From contig NZ_PEBU01000006.1 of NCBI RefSeq assembly GCF_002887595.1, positions 1 through 64,000 of the forward strand: a stretch of DNA of 64,000 nt, read 5' to 3'. The translations under genes were made by a program, and so were the position numbers. Below the pieces are notes generated by a model. That model saw only the letters and a program-made list of their open reading frames with translations. It did no database searches and was not told where the DNA came from. This stretch comes from Bowmanella denitrificans. Its GTDB lineage: Bacteria > Pseudomonadota > Gammaproteobacteria > Enterobacterales > Alteromonadaceae. Of this stretch, positions 53,640 through 63,652 are shown piece by piece (position 1 is the first letter of the stretch; the number at the start of each line of letters is the position of its first letter).

Positions 53640-53811
53640 AAACTGTAGGATAAACCGCTTTTGTTTATGCCGACAAACTCCTACGACTTTTCTTAATTTA
53701 TTGAAATGTAAAGTTTATTGGTCTTTTCTTCTTGTCTGTCATAGTGCATTTATGTTGTCAGCCTGAATTGGGGGTATGGCAAATAATCCCCTGTGCTTTA
53801 TCTTTATCCCT

Positions 53812-54168
53812 GTCACAAGGAAACACGATGGGTCAGGGAAGAGTTTTGGATACCTTCAGGATGAAGGGCAAGGATGAAGCCTAAGGAGAAGGCAAAAGGA
53901 ACAGCTTCAGGGGGAAGCTAAAGGAATAACTTCAGGATGAAGTAAATGGACAACCCTGGGAGAGGGGAATCGCGCCACAATGGAGGCAGCGTACAGGGAT
54001 AAGGGAGCGGGATCCACTCAGGACGAGTGTCTTACTCAGGGAGAGTAAGGGCAAACGGATTGGATTCCAGATGGAACCGGAACAAGGATGATAGTGGCAA
54101 AGGTATGCCGTAAAGGGAATTAGTATTTGGTAGGGGCGTGGTCTGATGACCACGCCTTTATTCTTTTT
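53812..54168 (+). ncRNA. csrB: CsrB/RsmZ-type regulatory RNA
   Basis: About 357 nt with some two dozen GGA triplets, many in AGGA/CAGGATG context and in hairpin loops: TTCAGGATGAA near 53855 and 53931, CTTCAGGGGGAAG near 53905, ACTCAGGACGAGT near 54016 and TTACTCAGGGAGAGTAA near 54033. This is the hallmark of RNAs that sequester CsrA/RsmA. It ends in a strong terminator (GGCGTGGTC-TGAT-GACCACGCC, T-run to 54168). A GacA/UvrY box lies upstream. The start (near 53812) is estimated from a possible -10 at 53798-53803. Only one such RNA is in the window. Confidence 0.92.
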
Positions 54169-54188
54169 GGCGCCTTGGTTTGGCGGGG

Positions 54189-54491
54189 TCAAACCCGGTA
54201 AGGCGGCAACTGGGTATCTGTTACTTGCATTCCACGCATAATTAAACTGCCCTGATAGGCATCTTCGCCGTTACCGGAAAATTCAAAATCAAATTCACAG
54301 TACCAATCCAGTTTGCCGTGAAAAGGACGAATTCTGGTCTTTCTTCTGGACAGGGAAATAAGCTGTAAGCCTTGCTTATTGCAATAGTCCTGCAGATAGC
54401 CATAGGCTTTTTCACTCATAGCCCTGACTCGCCAGAATTGCCAGGCCAGCGCCAGAATCACCATCATTAATAGCAGGTCAGCCAGATTCAT
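54189..54491 (-). CDS. DUF3301 family protein
   Basis: A 100-residue protein: N-terminal membrane helix (about 3-20), then a soluble part with CNKQGLQLISLSRRKTRIR and WYCEFDFEFSGNGEDAYQG, the DUF3301 signature. ATGA overlap with the DUF3549 gene before it. Function unknown; DUF3301-DUF3549 pairs recur in Vibrio and Alteromonas-like genomes. Confidence 0.85.
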   Translation of the reverse strand: MNLADLLLMMVILALAWQFWRVRAMSEKAYGYLQDYCNKQGLQLISLSRRKTRIRPFHGKLDWYCEFDFEFSGNGEDAYQGSLIMRGMQVTDTQLPPYRV

Positions 54492-55504
54492 TGCTGTTGC
54501 TCGCTAAATAGTCGTCCGATGGCCTGGGTAAGGGCGGGACTTTTGTCTGTGCTGCGCAGCATGGCCAGCATAGCTGCTCTGAGCTGCGGCAATCTGACCA
54601 GATCTGCAAACACTGGTGCAAACAAATCCGGCGTATGTTCAGCCACAAGATTTATATAGGGTGAAAGCAAGTCATGGGGTAGCAGCCTGTGCCAGTGACG
54701 CCCTGAAATCGTTATCAGCAAATCGCTGTCAATTTGCTCACCTTGCAGCAGCTTGCTGAGTGTATCAGCCACTAATCCATCAGCCTGACTTTGGCTGAGA
54801 GCCCGTAATCCAGCTATTTGCCAGGCTGGCTGTGTCGGGTGTGCCGCCATCTGTGCCAGTATAAACTCACTCAGACCGACATCCAGTTGGTGATTTTCCA
54901 AGGAATTCAATAAGGTTAGCTGCACCTGTTGATGTAATGCAGTAAATTGACTGATAAACAATTGGCGTGTCTTAGGGTCGTCCAGACTAGCGGCTAAATC
55001 AGCCAGTCCTTGCAAGGCCAGGGATTGCCACTCCTGATCCGCAGGGGCACGAATATAAGCCTGAACATTAGCCAGGTGTTCTGATTCGGGTAATTTCATC
55101 GCCTTACGCACTAAAGCGTTAAAATCTGCCATTTGTTGTTGGCCCGGAACAAAGCCATAAGGATGTTCCGGCAGGGTGTCTGGCGAGGCGTTGTCCATCT
55201 GTTTGCCCAACGCTTCTAATACAATACCCAGGAAATGATTGCGGGCGGCACTGACCAACATTCCTTGCTCGTCCAGTGGCAGTTTTAAAAACCAGATGTA
55301 CTGCTGATGACTAAGCTGCTTATTCCAGAACAACACAGCCAGCCAAGCATAGCCAAGTCGGGGATAAGGATGGGCCTTGCGGTTATTTTCTATATCTAGA
55401 AAGGTTTGCGGATCCAGCTTACGGATCGCGCGGCCTAAATCATATACCCGGTACTGACAGCCGGATTGCAGCAGGAATTCACTCAGTGTACTGATACTGG
55501 TCAT
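54488..55504 (-). CDS. DUF3549 family protein
   Basis: A 338-residue soluble, largely helical protein starting MTSISTLSEFLLQSGCQYRV, with YDLGRAIRKLDPQTFLDIEN and PYPRLGYAWLAVLFWN, the DUF3549 hallmarks. HEAT-like helical pairs follow. ATG 55504 chosen because upstream in-frame residues overlap the divergent gene and are not family-like. Divergent from the yqcC-truC fusion. Confidence 0.85.
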   Translation of the reverse strand: MTSISTLSEFLLQSGCQYRVYDLGRAIRKLDPQTFLDIENNRKAHPYPRLGYAWLAVLFWNKQLSHQQYIWFLKLPLDEQGMLVSAARNHFLGIVLEALGKQMDNASPDTLPEHPYGFVPGQQQMADFNALVRKAMKLPESEHLANVQAYIRAPADQEWQSLALQGLADLAASLDDPKTRQLFISQFTALHQQVQLTLLNSLENHQLDVGLSEFILAQMAAHPTQPAWQIAGLRALSQSQADGLVADTLSKLLQGEQIDSDLLITISGRHWHRLLPHDLLSPYINLVAEHTPDLFAPVFADLVRLPQLRAAMLAMLRSTDKSPALTQAIGRLFSEQQQ

Positions 55505-55592
55505 GTTACTCTTGGACTTTTCGCCCCTCCGATTGGAGGTGCACCATATTGCCTTAATTTGAAGCAGGCAAGTATAACCCGATAGATATAGC

Positions 55593-56648
55593 ATGTCAGA
55601 CTTTGTAAAACGTAAGCTAAGCCACAAGCTCCTCACTAAACTCACCAATGCAATGCAGCATGCGGGTCTATGGCACAAACAAACCCCAGCGGCTGGAGCG
55701 TTGTTAAGTCAGGCACCATTTTGTGTGGATACCCTGCAGTTTGAACAATGGTTACAGTTTGTTTTTCTGCCGCGCATGAATAGCATTATCACTCAAGATT
55801 TACCTTTGCCTGGCACTATGGCGCTGCTCCCCATGGCCGAGCAAAGCTGGGGTGACAGAGTTGATCTCTCTGCTGTGCTGACGGTGTTGTCGCAGATAGA
55901 TGACTTATATGCACCCATGCCGACCTTACCCGTATTGTATCAGGATGACTACCTGGTGGCGGTGCACAAGCCGGCCGGGTTGCTGGTGCATCGCAGTGTG
56001 ATTGACAAGTACGAGACACGTTTTGCCATGCAGGCCGTGCGCGATCAAATTGGTCAGCCAGTGTATACCGTGCACCGCCTGGATAAGCCTACTTCTGGGG
56101 TATTGTTATTCGCTCTTAGCCAGGAAGCTGCCAGGCGGCTGACGGAGCAGTTTACTCAAGGGGCAATAAACAAAACCTACCGGGCCATTGTCAGAGGCTT
56201 TACCCCGGATGCCGGGCGCATCGATTATGCTCTTAAGGAAAAGCTGGATAAAATTGCCGATAAACAGGCAAAAACAGATAAACCAGCGCAGTCCGCGGTC
56301 ACTGATTATAAAACCTTACAGCGATTTGAATTACCCTTTGCGGTCAGACCTTATCAAACTGCCCGTTATTCCCTTTTGGAGTTGTATCCGCAAACGGGTC
56401 GTAAGCACCAGATACGCAGACATATGGCACATATCCGCCATCCCATTGTCGGCGATGTGAATCACGGCGATGGCAAACACAATGCGTTGTTACGCCGTGA
56501 ATTTAGTTTTAACAGACTGGGGCTGTGTGCCTGGAGTATGTCCCTGATACACCCTTTTACTCAGCAGGCGCTGACAATCACACTTGAGCAGGAACCCAGA
56601 TTCGATGCACTATTGACCCGTTGGCACCATTACCAAATTAAGGAGTAA
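55593..56648 (+). CDS. truC: YqcC - TruC fusion: tRNA pseudouridine(65) synthase with N-terminal YqcC domain
   Basis: A 351-residue protein joining two genes that are separate neighbours in E. coli. Residues about 1-106 match YqcC/DUF446 (CVDTLQFEQWLQFVFLPRM and QDLPLPG). Residues about 112-351 are RluA-family TruC, which makes pseudouridine at position 65 of tRNAs: catalytic Asp164 in HRLDKPTSGVLLF, QTGRKHQIRRHM motif later. No stop or internal ribosome site separates them. YqcA follows 10 nt later, matching the enteric yqcC/truC/yqcA cluster. Confidence 0.92.
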   Translation: MSDFVKRKLSHKLLTKLTNAMQHAGLWHKQTPAAGALLSQAPFCVDTLQFEQWLQFVFLPRMNSIITQDLPLPGTMALLPMAEQSWGDRVDLSAVLTVLSQIDDLYAPMPTLPVLYQDDYLVAVHKPAGLLVHRSVIDKYETRFAMQAVRDQIGQPVYTVHRLDKPTSGVLLFALSQEAARRLTEQFTQGAINKTYRAIVRGFTPDAGRIDYALKEKLDKIADKQAKTDKPAQSAVTDYKTLQRFELPFAVRPYQTARYSLLELYPQTGRKHQIRRHMAHIRHPIVGDVNHGDGKHNALLRREFSFNRLGLCAWSMSLIHPFTQQALTITLEQEPRFDALLTRWHHYQIKE

Positions 56649-56658
56649 TAATAGGCTT

Positions 56659-57096
56659 ATGGCTGAAATCAGTATTTTTTACGGCAGTGTTTATGGCAAT
56701 GCCCAGCAATTGGCCGAAGATGCCAAACAACAATTAGCCGCTGGCGGACATCAGGCTAAGGTGATTGATGAACCTGTTATGGCAGATTTCCAACAGGCCG
56801 AGCAACTGTTATTTATCAGCTCCACCACCGGGCAGGGCGACATTCCGCCTAATCTTGAAGGTTTTATTCTAGATCTGGAATCCCGTTTTCCGCTACTCAA
56901 TGGTAAAGGCTTTGCCGTTGTGGGCTTAGGGGACAGTAGTTACGGAGAAACCTATTGTGGGGCCGGGCGAAAAATATTTGCCTTGCTGGAAGAACTGCGC
57001 GGTGAGCCATTGGCGCCGCTTTTCAAAGTGGATGCGTGTGAAACCCTGGATCCACAGGACGAAGTACTGCCCTGGTTAAAACAGGTATTTGGCTAA
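56659..57096 (+). CDS. yqcA: flavodoxin-like protein YqcA
   Basis: A 145-residue flavodoxin of the short YqcA/MioC type. FMN phosphate loop at SVYGNAQQ (start), isoalloxazine loops STTGQGDIPPNL and LGDSSYGETYCGAG. Electron-transfer function; partner unknown. It follows the YqcC-TruC fusion by 10 nt, as yqcA follows truC-yqcC in E. coli, supporting co-transcription. Confidence 0.9.
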   Translation: MAEISIFYGSVYGNAQQLAEDAKQQLAAGGHQAKVIDEPVMADFQQAEQLLFISSTTGQGDIPPNLEGFILDLESRFPLLNGKGFAVVGLGDSSYGETYCGAGRKIFALLEELRGEPLAPLFKVDACETLDPQDEVLPWLKQVFG

Positions 57097-57184
57097 GCCA
57101 GATTATGGCTGTGACGCGGCAAGAAAAGTCCTGTGCGCTCATCGCCTGATAGTCTTTGCGTCATAGCAAGTATTGCCGTTGATT

Positions 57185-57206
57185 GAGGGCGGGGTGTCCC
57201 GCCCTC
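57185..57206. terminator. GC-rich hairpin between yqcA and dapD
   Basis: GAGGGCGGG-GTGT-CCCGCCCTC; perfect 9-bp stem between two convergent genes. No good T-run on either strand, so it is at most a weak or factor-assisted terminator. Confidence 0.45.
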
Positions 57207-57214
57207 AGCGCAGA

Positions 57215-58039
57215 TTACTCAGCGCCCCGCAGCAGGGCATTGATACCCACTTTAGCGCGGGTTTTGGCATCCACTTTTTTAACAATGATCGCGGCGTACA
57301 GGCTGTATTTGCCATCGGCTGACGGCAGATTGCCAGGTACCACGACCGAGCCCGCCGGGACTCGACCATAATGGATCTCGCCTGTTTCACGATCATAGAT
57401 GCGGGTGCTCTGGCCAATATAGACACCCATAGAGATCACGGCGCCTTCCTCAACTACCACGCCTTCCACGATTTCAGAGCGGGCACCGATAAAACAGTTG
57501 TCTTCAATGATGGTTGGGTTGGCTTGCAGCGGCTCCAGTACACCGCCAATACCGACACCACCAGACAAATGCACGTTCTTACCAATTTGTGCACAAGAGC
57601 CCACTGTCGCCCAGGTGTCCACCATGGTGCCTTCATCCACAAAGGCGCCGATATTAACGTAGGAAGGCATCAACACCACATTGCGGCCGATAAAGCTGCC
57701 GGTACGTACTGTTGCCGGCGGTACCACCCTTACACCTTCAGCGGCAAACTGTTCGGCACTGTAGTCGGCATATTTCAGTGGCACTTTGTCAAAGAAACGG
57801 CTTTCGGCACCGTCCATTACCTGGTTGTCATGCAAACGGAAATACAACAGCACGGCCTTTTTCAGCCACTGGTGCACGACCCATTCACCGGCTACTTTCT
57901 CGGCTACCCTGGCCTTACCGCTGTTAAGCAGGGCCATTGCCTGCGCCACGGCGTCATGAATACTGGCGTCAGCCGTCGCTGCACTCAGTTCGTTACGTTG
58001 TTCAAATGCGTGTTCAATAATGGATTTCAGTTCTGACAT
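57215..58039 (-). CDS. dapD: tetrahydrodipicolinate N-succinyltransferase
   Basis: A 274-residue left-handed beta-helix acyltransferase (E. coli DapD 274), adding succinyl to tetrahydrodipicolinate for lysine and diaminopimelate synthesis. Hexapeptide repeats with [20 protein letters not shown] and the [17 protein letters not shown] strand are clear. Starts 13 nt inside glnD, so translation is coupled. Confidence 0.96.
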   Translation of the reverse strand: MSELKSIIEHAFEQRNELSAATADASIHDAVAQAMALLNSGKARVAEKVAGEWVVHQWLKKAVLLYFRLHDNQVMDGAESRFFDKVPLKYADYSAEQFAAEGVRVVPPATVRTGSFIGRNVVLMPSYVNIGAFVDEGTMVDTWATVGSCAQIGKNVHLSGGVGIGGVLEPLQANPTIIEDNCFIGARSEIVEGVVVEEGAVISMGVYIGQSTRIYDRETGEIHYGRVPAGSVVVPGNLPSADGKYSLYAAIIVKKVDAKTRAKVGINALLRGAE

Positions 58040-60675
58040 GTTTCACCGTGGTTTTGTTGATCTAATGTCTCGATCAGTTGTTTTTTAAGGGAAAGTTGTT
58101 GCTCCTGGCTCAGCGCCTGGCCCTCGGCATTGGTCAGGATAAAAAGATCTTCTGCCCGCTCACCAATGGTGGTGATCTTGGCCATATGCAGTGACAGGTT
58201 AAAGACCACAAACTGCTGACTGATTTTGGCCAGCAAACCCGGAGCATCCAGTGCCTCCAGTTCCAATAGCGTCATATTGGCCTGATTAGTAAAAAAGCGC
58301 ATCTTGGTCGGCACATTCAACTGCTTCATGCGCCTGGGCATTTTACGATTATTGGTATGCTGGTGGCCGGGCTTGGCCAATTGGGTCTGGATGGCATTTT
58401 TCAGACTCTGACGACGGGATGGTGAGTCTACACGGCCACCATCCTGTTCCAGAATAATAAAACTGTCCAGCACGTAGCCATCCTGAGTGCTCATAATTTG
58501 CGCATCATGAATGGAGCAGTTGCGGCTGTCCAACACCGAAGCTACCTGAGCAAACAGGGTCGCTCTGTCACGTCCATACAAAATCAGCTCGGTACCGGCC
58601 TTGGACGTTTCATCAGACAGTTCAATTAACACCTGCTGCTCGTCAAGATCTTCATTGTTAAGGAGCACTTTGGCATGCCAAATGAGCTGACTGGGTTTGA
58701 ATCGGACAAAATAATCCCAATCCAGTCGCTGCCATAACGCTTCGACCTGCTCTGGCCTGTGCCCCATGCTGGTGAGCATCGCCAGGGCTTCCTGCTTGTG
58801 CTCATTGACCAGCGACTGCAGGTCAATCTGGCACTCCAGACCGTTTTCCAGAGCCTTGCGGGTCATCTGGTAAAGTTCGCGTAAAAGTGAGGCTTTCCAG
58901 TCATTCCACAGGTTGTCATTGGTGGCACGGATATCCGCCAGGGTCAGGGCATACAGATGATTCAGGTAGGCTTTGTTACGCACTTTACCGGCAAATTCGT
59001 GGATAACATCCGGATCATAGATATCGCGGCGCTGCGCAGTGACAGACATTAATAAATGCTGCTCCACTAGCCATACCGCCAATTCGGTGTCTTTGTCAGA
59101 CAGATTGTGACTCTGGCAAAACTCGGCTAAATCTGCTGCACCTAACTTGGAATGATCGCCTCCCCGTCCTTTGCCAATATCGTGGAACAACGCAGCGATG
59201 TAGAGTATCTCCGGCTTATCCAGATTTTGCATGATGCGATGGCAGCGGGGAAAGTCCCGTGCCCCTTCAGGGCGTGAATAGCTATAGATGTGCTTGATCA
59301 GTCTGTGGGTATGTTCATCTACGGTGTAGGCATGAAACAGGTCAAACTGCATCATGCCGACAATCTGATTCCACTGCGGTAAATAGGCCTGCATGATGCC
59401 GTGCTTATGGGCCAAATCCCAGGCCAAGCCAAAAAAGCCGGGATGGCGTAACAGCCGAATAAAAATCTGTCGGCAACTGGCATGTTCACTGAAGTAGTGT
59501 TCGCGGAAACGCCTTCTGGCATTTCGCAGTAAACGTAGTGTGGCGGAATGCAGACCGATAGTTTGTGGCGTATCGGCGACCAGCATCAGGAAGCTCAAAA
59601 GCTTCTCGGGGCTGTCAAATACCTGCTCGTGACGGGCCTGTAACAGGCCGTCTGACAAGGCAAAATCCTGATTGATCGGCTGATAATCCCGTACCTTAAG
59701 GGCTAGGATATCCTGGCGGAAATGCTGCAGCAGCATTTCGTTCAATTCACTGATACGCCTGACGGTACGGAAGAACGCCTTCATCATGGTTTCCACCGAC
59801 GCCTTGCCCTGCTCGCCATAACCCAGACGCTTTGCTACCTGCGGCTGATAGTCAAACAGCAGGCGGTTTTCACTGCGCCCGGCCACCAGATGCAAACTGA
59901 AACGGATACGCCACAGATGATTGCGACATTCGATCAGTTCCTCAAACTCCCGCGCGGTAAAGTAACCATGCTCAACCAGTTCGCGGCCTTTAAGGACCTT
60001 AAAGTGCTTTTTGGCCACCCAGCCGATACTCTGAATATCGCGCAGACAGCCTGGATTTTCTTTTACGTTGGGTTCCAGGTTGTAAGAGGTACCGTTGAAT
60101 TTGGCATGCCGCTGAATCTGCTCTTCGTACTTGGCCAGAAAAAAGTCTTTGCTGTTCCAGAATCCTTTGCCTTGTACCTTCTGCTGCAGTTGCTCAAACG
60201 TAGTATGGCTGCCACTTAGCAATCTGGCTTCAATCAGGTTGGTGGCAATGGTGATATCTTGCTTGGCCAGCTTAATGGTTTCGCTGATGGTGCGCACAGC
60301 CTGGCCGATATCCAGGCCAATATCCCATAGCAGGGTAATAAAGCTGCCAAGTTTTGTCTTGACCTCTTCTGCTGGCGGCTTTTGGCTAAGCAACAGTAAA
60401 TCCACATCGGAATAGGGCTGTAACTGCCCGCGGCCATAACCGCCTACTGCCACCAATGACAAATCCTTGATTTTATCCAGTTCCAGTAATTGCCAGGCCT
60501 GACGCAGCAATGCATCCACAAACACAGCGCGACCCGTAACCAGATGGTCTACATCCACCTGAGATGACTCACTGTTCAGCCATTGATAGCTGTTTTCGAC
60601 ACAGGCTTTAAAGGCCGCCACATTGTCGATGTTGTTGATCTGTCTGATTTGCCCTAGCAGGCTTTGCAGCGCCAA
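58027..60675 (-). CDS. glnD: bifunctional [PII] uridylyltransferase/uridylyl-removing enzyme
   Basis: An 882-residue nitrogen sensor that adds or removes UMP on PII proteins. Nucleotidyltransferase motif [15 protein letters not shown] at 78-92, HD domain ([15 protein letters not shown]), two C-terminal ACT domains (around 700 and 810) that bind glutamine. Full length. map-glnD-dapD order as in E. coli. Confidence 0.96.
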   Translation of the reverse strand: MALQSLLGQIRQINNIDNVAAFKACVENSYQWLNSESSQVDVDHLVTGRAVFVDALLRQAWQLLELDKIKDLSLVAVGGYGRGQLQPYSDVDLLLLSQKPPAEEVKTKLGSFITLLWDIGLDIGQAVRTISETIKLAKQDITIATNLIEARLLSGSHTTFEQLQQKVQGKGFWNSKDFFLAKYEEQIQRHAKFNGTSYNLEPNVKENPGCLRDIQSIGWVAKKHFKVLKGRELVEHGYFTAREFEELIECRNHLWRIRFSLHLVAGRSENRLLFDYQPQVAKRLGYGEQGKASVETMMKAFFRTVRRISELNEMLLQHFRQDILALKVRDYQPINQDFALSDGLLQARHEQVFDSPEKLLSFLMLVADTPQTIGLHSATLRLLRNARRRFREHYFSEHASCRQIFIRLLRHPGFFGLAWDLAHKHGIMQAYLPQWNQIVGMMQFDLFHAYTVDEHTHRLIKHIYSYSRPEGARDFPRCHRIMQNLDKPEILYIAALFHDIGKGRGGDHSKLGAADLAEFCQSHNLSDKDTELAVWLVEQHLLMSVTAQRRDIYDPDVIHEFAGKVRNKAYLNHLYALTLADIRATNDNLWNDWKASLLRELYQMTRKALENGLECQIDLQSLVNEHKQEALAMLTSMGHRPEQVEALWQRLDWDYFVRFKPSQLIWHAKVLLNNEDLDEQQVLIELSDETSKAGTELILYGRDRATLFAQVASVLDSRNCSIHDAQIMSTQDGYVLDSFIILEQDGGRVDSPSRRQSLKNAIQTQLAKPGHQHTNNRKMPRRMKQLNVPTKMRFFTNQANMTLLELEALDAPGLLAKISQQFVVFNLSLHMAKITTIGERAEDLFILTNAEGQALSQEQQLSLKKQLIETLDQQNHGETCQN

Positions 60676-60687
60676 GGTTTGCCCCTT

Positions 60688-61473
60688 TTAGTGACTGATG
60701 ATGCGAGGAATACTGTCGTCGCTACGCAAGGTCAGGATTTCGCAGCCATCGGCCGTGACCAGCAGCGTGTGCTCCCACTGGGCGCTAAGGCTTCTGTCCT
60801 TGGTGACCACAGTCCAGCCGTCTTTTAATAACTTGGAATGACGTTTACCAGCGTTGATCATGGGTTCGATGGTCAGGCACATACCTTCTTTCAACACTTC
60901 TCCTGAGCCCGGTTTGCCATAATGCAACACCTGCGGTTCTTCGTGGAATTCCGCGCCAATACCATGGCCGCAATATTCGCGTACCACAGAATACTTATGT
61001 TGCTCGGCATGCACTTGGATGGCATGGCCGATATCGCCCAGGTGCACACCAGGGCGCACCAGCTCTATGCCTTTATACATACATTCCTGAGTTATGCGGA
61101 TTAGGCGTTCAGCCAGAATAGACGGCTGACCGACCACAAACATTTTGGATGTGTCACCGTGGTAGCCATCTTTAATAACAGTCACGTCAATATTAATGAT
61201 ATCGCCGTCCTTCAGTACCTTTTCGGAAGGAATGCCGTGACAGATAACATGATTGACTGAGGTACAGATGGACTTAGGGAAGCCGTGATAATTCAAAGGA
61301 GCAGGAATGGCCTGCTGCTGATTGACAATATAGTCATGGCAAATGCGGTTGAGCTCATCGGTACTGACGCCTTTTTTAACATAAGGGCCAATCATTTCCA
61401 GCACTTCTGCGGCCAGAGCGCCGGCAACACGCATCTTTTCTATCTCTTGCGGGGTTTTGATTATGGCTGTCAA
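60688..61473 (-). CDS. map: methionine aminopeptidase type I
   Basis: A 261-residue enzyme that removes the initiator Met. The metal ligands are in INIDVTVIKDGYHGDTSKMF (two Asp), EYCGHGIG (His), TIEPM and WEHT (Glu). TTG 61473 aligns with the family start (TAIIKTPQEIEKMRVAG); an upstream TTG at 61497 adds eight residues unlike relatives. Divergent from rpsB across a 273-bp gap; 12 bp upstream of glnD. Confidence 0.94.
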   Translation of the reverse strand: MTAIIKTPQEIEKMRVAGALAAEVLEMIGPYVKKGVSTDELNRICHDYIVNQQQAIPAPLNYHGFPKSICTSVNHVICHGIPSEKVLKDGDIINIDVTVIKDGYHGDTSKMFVVGQPSILAERLIRITQECMYKGIELVRPGVHLGDIGHAIQVHAEQHKYSVVREYCGHGIGAEFHEEPQVLHYGKPGSGEVLKEGMCLTIEPMINAGKRHSKLLKDGWTVVTKDRSLSAQWEHTLLVTADGCEILTLRSDDSIPRIISH

Positions 61474-61563
61474 AGGAAATCCACTGTCTGCTAACAATAA
61501 AACACTGGCCGCATTCTAGCGGCTGGGGGGCGGACTGTATAGGCTGGATTAGATAGCAGATAG

Positions 61564-61593
61564 TTGTAACTTATAGCGGCTTTATGGTATAAA
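61564..61593 (+). promoter_or_regulatory. promoter of rpsB-tsf
   Basis: TTGTAA, 18 bp, TATAAA followed by GCGCGCGC. The GC-rich discriminator is characteristic of stringently controlled ribosomal promoters. Transcript start near 61601 implies a 5' leader of about 146 nt. Confidence 0.7.
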
Positions 61594-61600
61594 GCGCGCG

Positions 61601-61746
61601 CATTTTGTCCGGCTGTTGTCCGTGGCAAGTGTAATTAACTTAATAACACACATGCATCGACACGGTTTTCGGGGTGTCTTGTCGTTTTTGCGGCGGGATC
61701 GAGGACTGGGATGCATGGAGGCCTAACCCCATTTGAGGAAAATCTA
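61601..61746 (+). promoter_or_regulatory. rpsB leader, probable S2 autoregulatory region
   Basis: The long untranslated leader before rpsB contains paired elements (GCGGCGGGATC, TGCATGGAGGCCTAACCCC) just before the ribosome site. In E. coli and many gammaproteobacteria ribosomal protein S2 represses its own mRNA through this leader. I infer the same from position and length; the structure was not computed. Confidence 0.4.
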
Positions 61747-62475
61747 ATGGCAAACGTATCTATGCGTGACATGCTGCAAGCCGGCGTGCACTTCGGTCAC
61801 CAGACCCGTTACTGGAACCCGAAAATGAAACCTTTCATCTTCGGTGCCCGTAACAAGGTTCATATCATCAACCTGGAAAAAACCGTTCCTTTGTTCAACA
61901 ACGCACTGAACTTCCTGTCTGGCGTTTCCGCCCGTAAAGGTAAGATCCTGTTCGTTGGTACCAAGCGCGCGGCCTCTGAAGCTGTTAAAGAAGCAGCACA
62001 GAGCTGTGATCAGTTCTACGTGAACAAGCGCTGGTTGGGCGGTATGTTGACCAACTGGAAAACCGTTCGTCAGTCCATCAAGCGTCTGAAAGATCTGGAA
62101 CAGCAAGCTCAGGACGGTACGTTCGACAAGCTGACCAAGAAAGAAGCGCTGATGCTGTCTCGCGAAATGGCCAAGTTGGAATCCAGCCTGGGTGGTATCA
62201 AGGACATGGGCGGTTTGCCTGATGTTCTGTTTGTGATCGATGCTGACCACGAGCACATTGCCATCACTGAAGCCAGAAACCTGGGTATCCCTGTTGTATC
62301 TGTAGTAGATACTAACTCTGATCCAGACGGCGTAGACTACATCATTCCTGGTAACGACGACGCCATCCGTGCCGTTCAGTTGTACCTGAAAGCTGCTGCC
62401 GACGCTATCAGCCAGGGTCGTGAACAGAACCTGGAAACTCAGGCTGAAAGCGACGACTTCGTAGAAGCTGAATAA
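61747..62475 (+). CDS. rpsB: 30S ribosomal protein S2
   Basis: A 242-residue ribosomal protein S2 beginning [20 protein letters not shown], nearly invariant in the family. AGGA 8 nt before ATG 61747; the upstream in-frame GTG/ATG is in the leader. First gene of rpsB-tsf, as in most bacteria. Codon use is strongly biased (many GTT/CTG/AAA) as expected of high expression. Confidence 0.98.
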   Translation: MANVSMRDMLQAGVHFGHQTRYWNPKMKPFIFGARNKVHIINLEKTVPLFNNALNFLSGVSARKGKILFVGTKRAASEAVKEAAQSCDQFYVNKRWLGGMLTNWKTVRQSIKRLKDLEQQAQDGTFDKLTKKEALMLSREMAKLESSLGGIKDMGGLPDVLFVIDADHEHIAITEARNLGIPVVSVVDTNSDPDGVDYIIPGNDDAIRAVQLYLKAAADAISQGREQNLETQAESDDFVEAE

Positions 62476-62530
62476 TCGTCATCCCTTTGTCATGGCAGGC
62501 CGACATACTGGCCTGTCAATGGGATGTCAT

Positions 62531-62558
62531 AACACAAGGGCTTTTAAGCCCTTGTGTT
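62531..62558 (+). terminator. intercistronic hairpin between rpsB and tsf (partial terminator/attenuator)
   Basis: AACACAAGGGCTT / AAGCCCTTGTGTT with a 2-nt centre. No T-run follows, so it may stabilise rpsB mRNA or modulate the S2:EF-Ts ratio rather than end transcription. A second weaker hairpin (CATCCC...GGGATG) is at 62481-62526. Confidence 0.6.
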
Positions 62559-62589
62559 CCATACGAACAAATCTACTGAGGAAAACAAA

Positions 62590-63462
62590 ATGGCAGTGAC
62601 TGCAGCCCTAGTAAAAGAACTTCGTGAGCGTACCGGCGCAGGTATGCTGGATTGTAAAAAAGCATTGGAAGAAACCGCTGGTGATATCGAGCTGGCGATC
62701 GAGAACATGCGTAAATCTGGTCAGGCCAAAGCCGCCAAGAAAGCTGGCCGTATCGCCGCTGAAGGCGTGATCCTGACTGCCGTTGACGGCAACACCGCAG
62801 TGATGATGGAACTGAACTGTGAAACTGACTTCGTTGCCCGTGACGAAAGCTTCCTGGCTTTCGGCGCTAAAGTTGTTGCTCTGGCTCTGGCCAATAAAGT
62901 CAACGACGTGGAAGTGCTGAATGGTCTGGAAATCGACGGCGCAAAAGTTTCTGACGTACGTGATACGCTGGTGGCTAAAATCGGTGAAAACATCAACGTT
63001 CGTCGCGTCGTAACCATTGAAGGTGACAACCTGGGTGCCTACGTGCACGGTGGTCGTATTGGCGTTCTGGCTATCCTGCAAGGTGGCGAGAGCGATTTGG
63101 CTAAAGACGTTGCCATGCACGTTGCCGCCAGCAACCCACAATTTGTTAAGCCTGAGCAAGTACCTGCCGACGTGGTAGAGAAAGAGAAGGCAATTCAAAT
63201 TGATATCGCTATGCAAAGCGGCAAGCCTGCAGACATCGCTGAAAAGATGGTTGCTGGCCGTATGAGCAAATTTACCGGCGAAATCAGCCTGACTGGTCAG
63301 CCTTTCGTAAAAGATCCTTCTCAGACCGTTGGTCAGTTGCTTAAAGCTGCCAATGCTGACGCTGTTAACTTCGTGCGTTTCGAAGTAGGTGAAGGTATCG
63401 AGAAGAAGACCGAAGACTTCGCTGCCGAAGTTCAGGCGCAGATGGCCGCGGCCAAGAAATAA
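62590..63462 (+). CDS. tsf: elongation factor Ts
   Basis: A 290-residue nucleotide exchange factor for EF-Tu. [20 protein letters not shown] is the family's signature N-terminal domain; [10 protein letters not shown] the core motif. ATG 62590 has AGGA upstream. Follows rpsB by 114 bp; a terminator at 63509 ends the unit before pyrH. Confidence 0.98.
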   Translation: MAVTAALVKELRERTGAGMLDCKKALEETAGDIELAIENMRKSGQAKAAKKAGRIAAEGVILTAVDGNTAVMMELNCETDFVARDESFLAFGAKVVALALANKVNDVEVLNGLEIDGAKVSDVRDTLVAKIGENINVRRVVTIEGDNLGAYVHGGRIGVLAILQGGESDLAKDVAMHVAASNPQFVKPEQVPADVVEKEKAIQIDIAMQSGKPADIAEKMVAGRMSKFTGEISLTGQPFVKDPSQTVGQLLKAANADAVNFVRFEVGEGIEKKTEDFAAEVQAQMAAAKK

Positions 63463-63508
63463 ATAGACGCTGTGACTTTTGCCTCAGGGCATTGTCATAT
63501 AAACTACG

Positions 63509-63535
63509 GGCACCTCAATTGGGGTGCCTTTTATT
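63509..63535 (+). terminator. terminator after tsf
   Basis: GGCACCTC-AATT-GGGGTGCC followed by TTTTA. It separates rpsB-tsf from pyrH, which then needs its own promoter in 63536-63652. Confidence 0.85.
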
Positions 63536-63652
63536 ATGTGCTGGTTTCTGAATAGAAATCCGGCCATATACCCCAAAGACTCAGAGGCTTTGCCAGACTC
63601 AGTGTCAGGGCAGAGCGCGGGCCAAGCAGAACTTACAGGAAGCATCTTTTCA

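Noticed and set aside
53932-54192. 86-codon minus-strand open frame
   Set aside because: It lies antisense within the CsrB-like RNA and across its terminator; composition reflects the GGA-rich repeats. No ribosome site or family resemblance.
57371-58036. 221-codon plus-strand frame opposite dapD
   Set aside because: Long only because it mirrors a high-GC conserved gene; the minus-strand frame is unmistakable DapD, and the plus-strand product is His/Cys/Thr-rich without any domain.
59722-60219. 165-codon plus-strand frame opposite glnD
   Set aside because: Shadow of glnD; the minus-strand frame carries all GlnD motifs.
62531-62558. Full terminator between rpsB and tsf
   Set aside because: The stem is strong but lacks a T-run, and rpsB-tsf co-transcription is general; kept only as an intercistronic hairpin.
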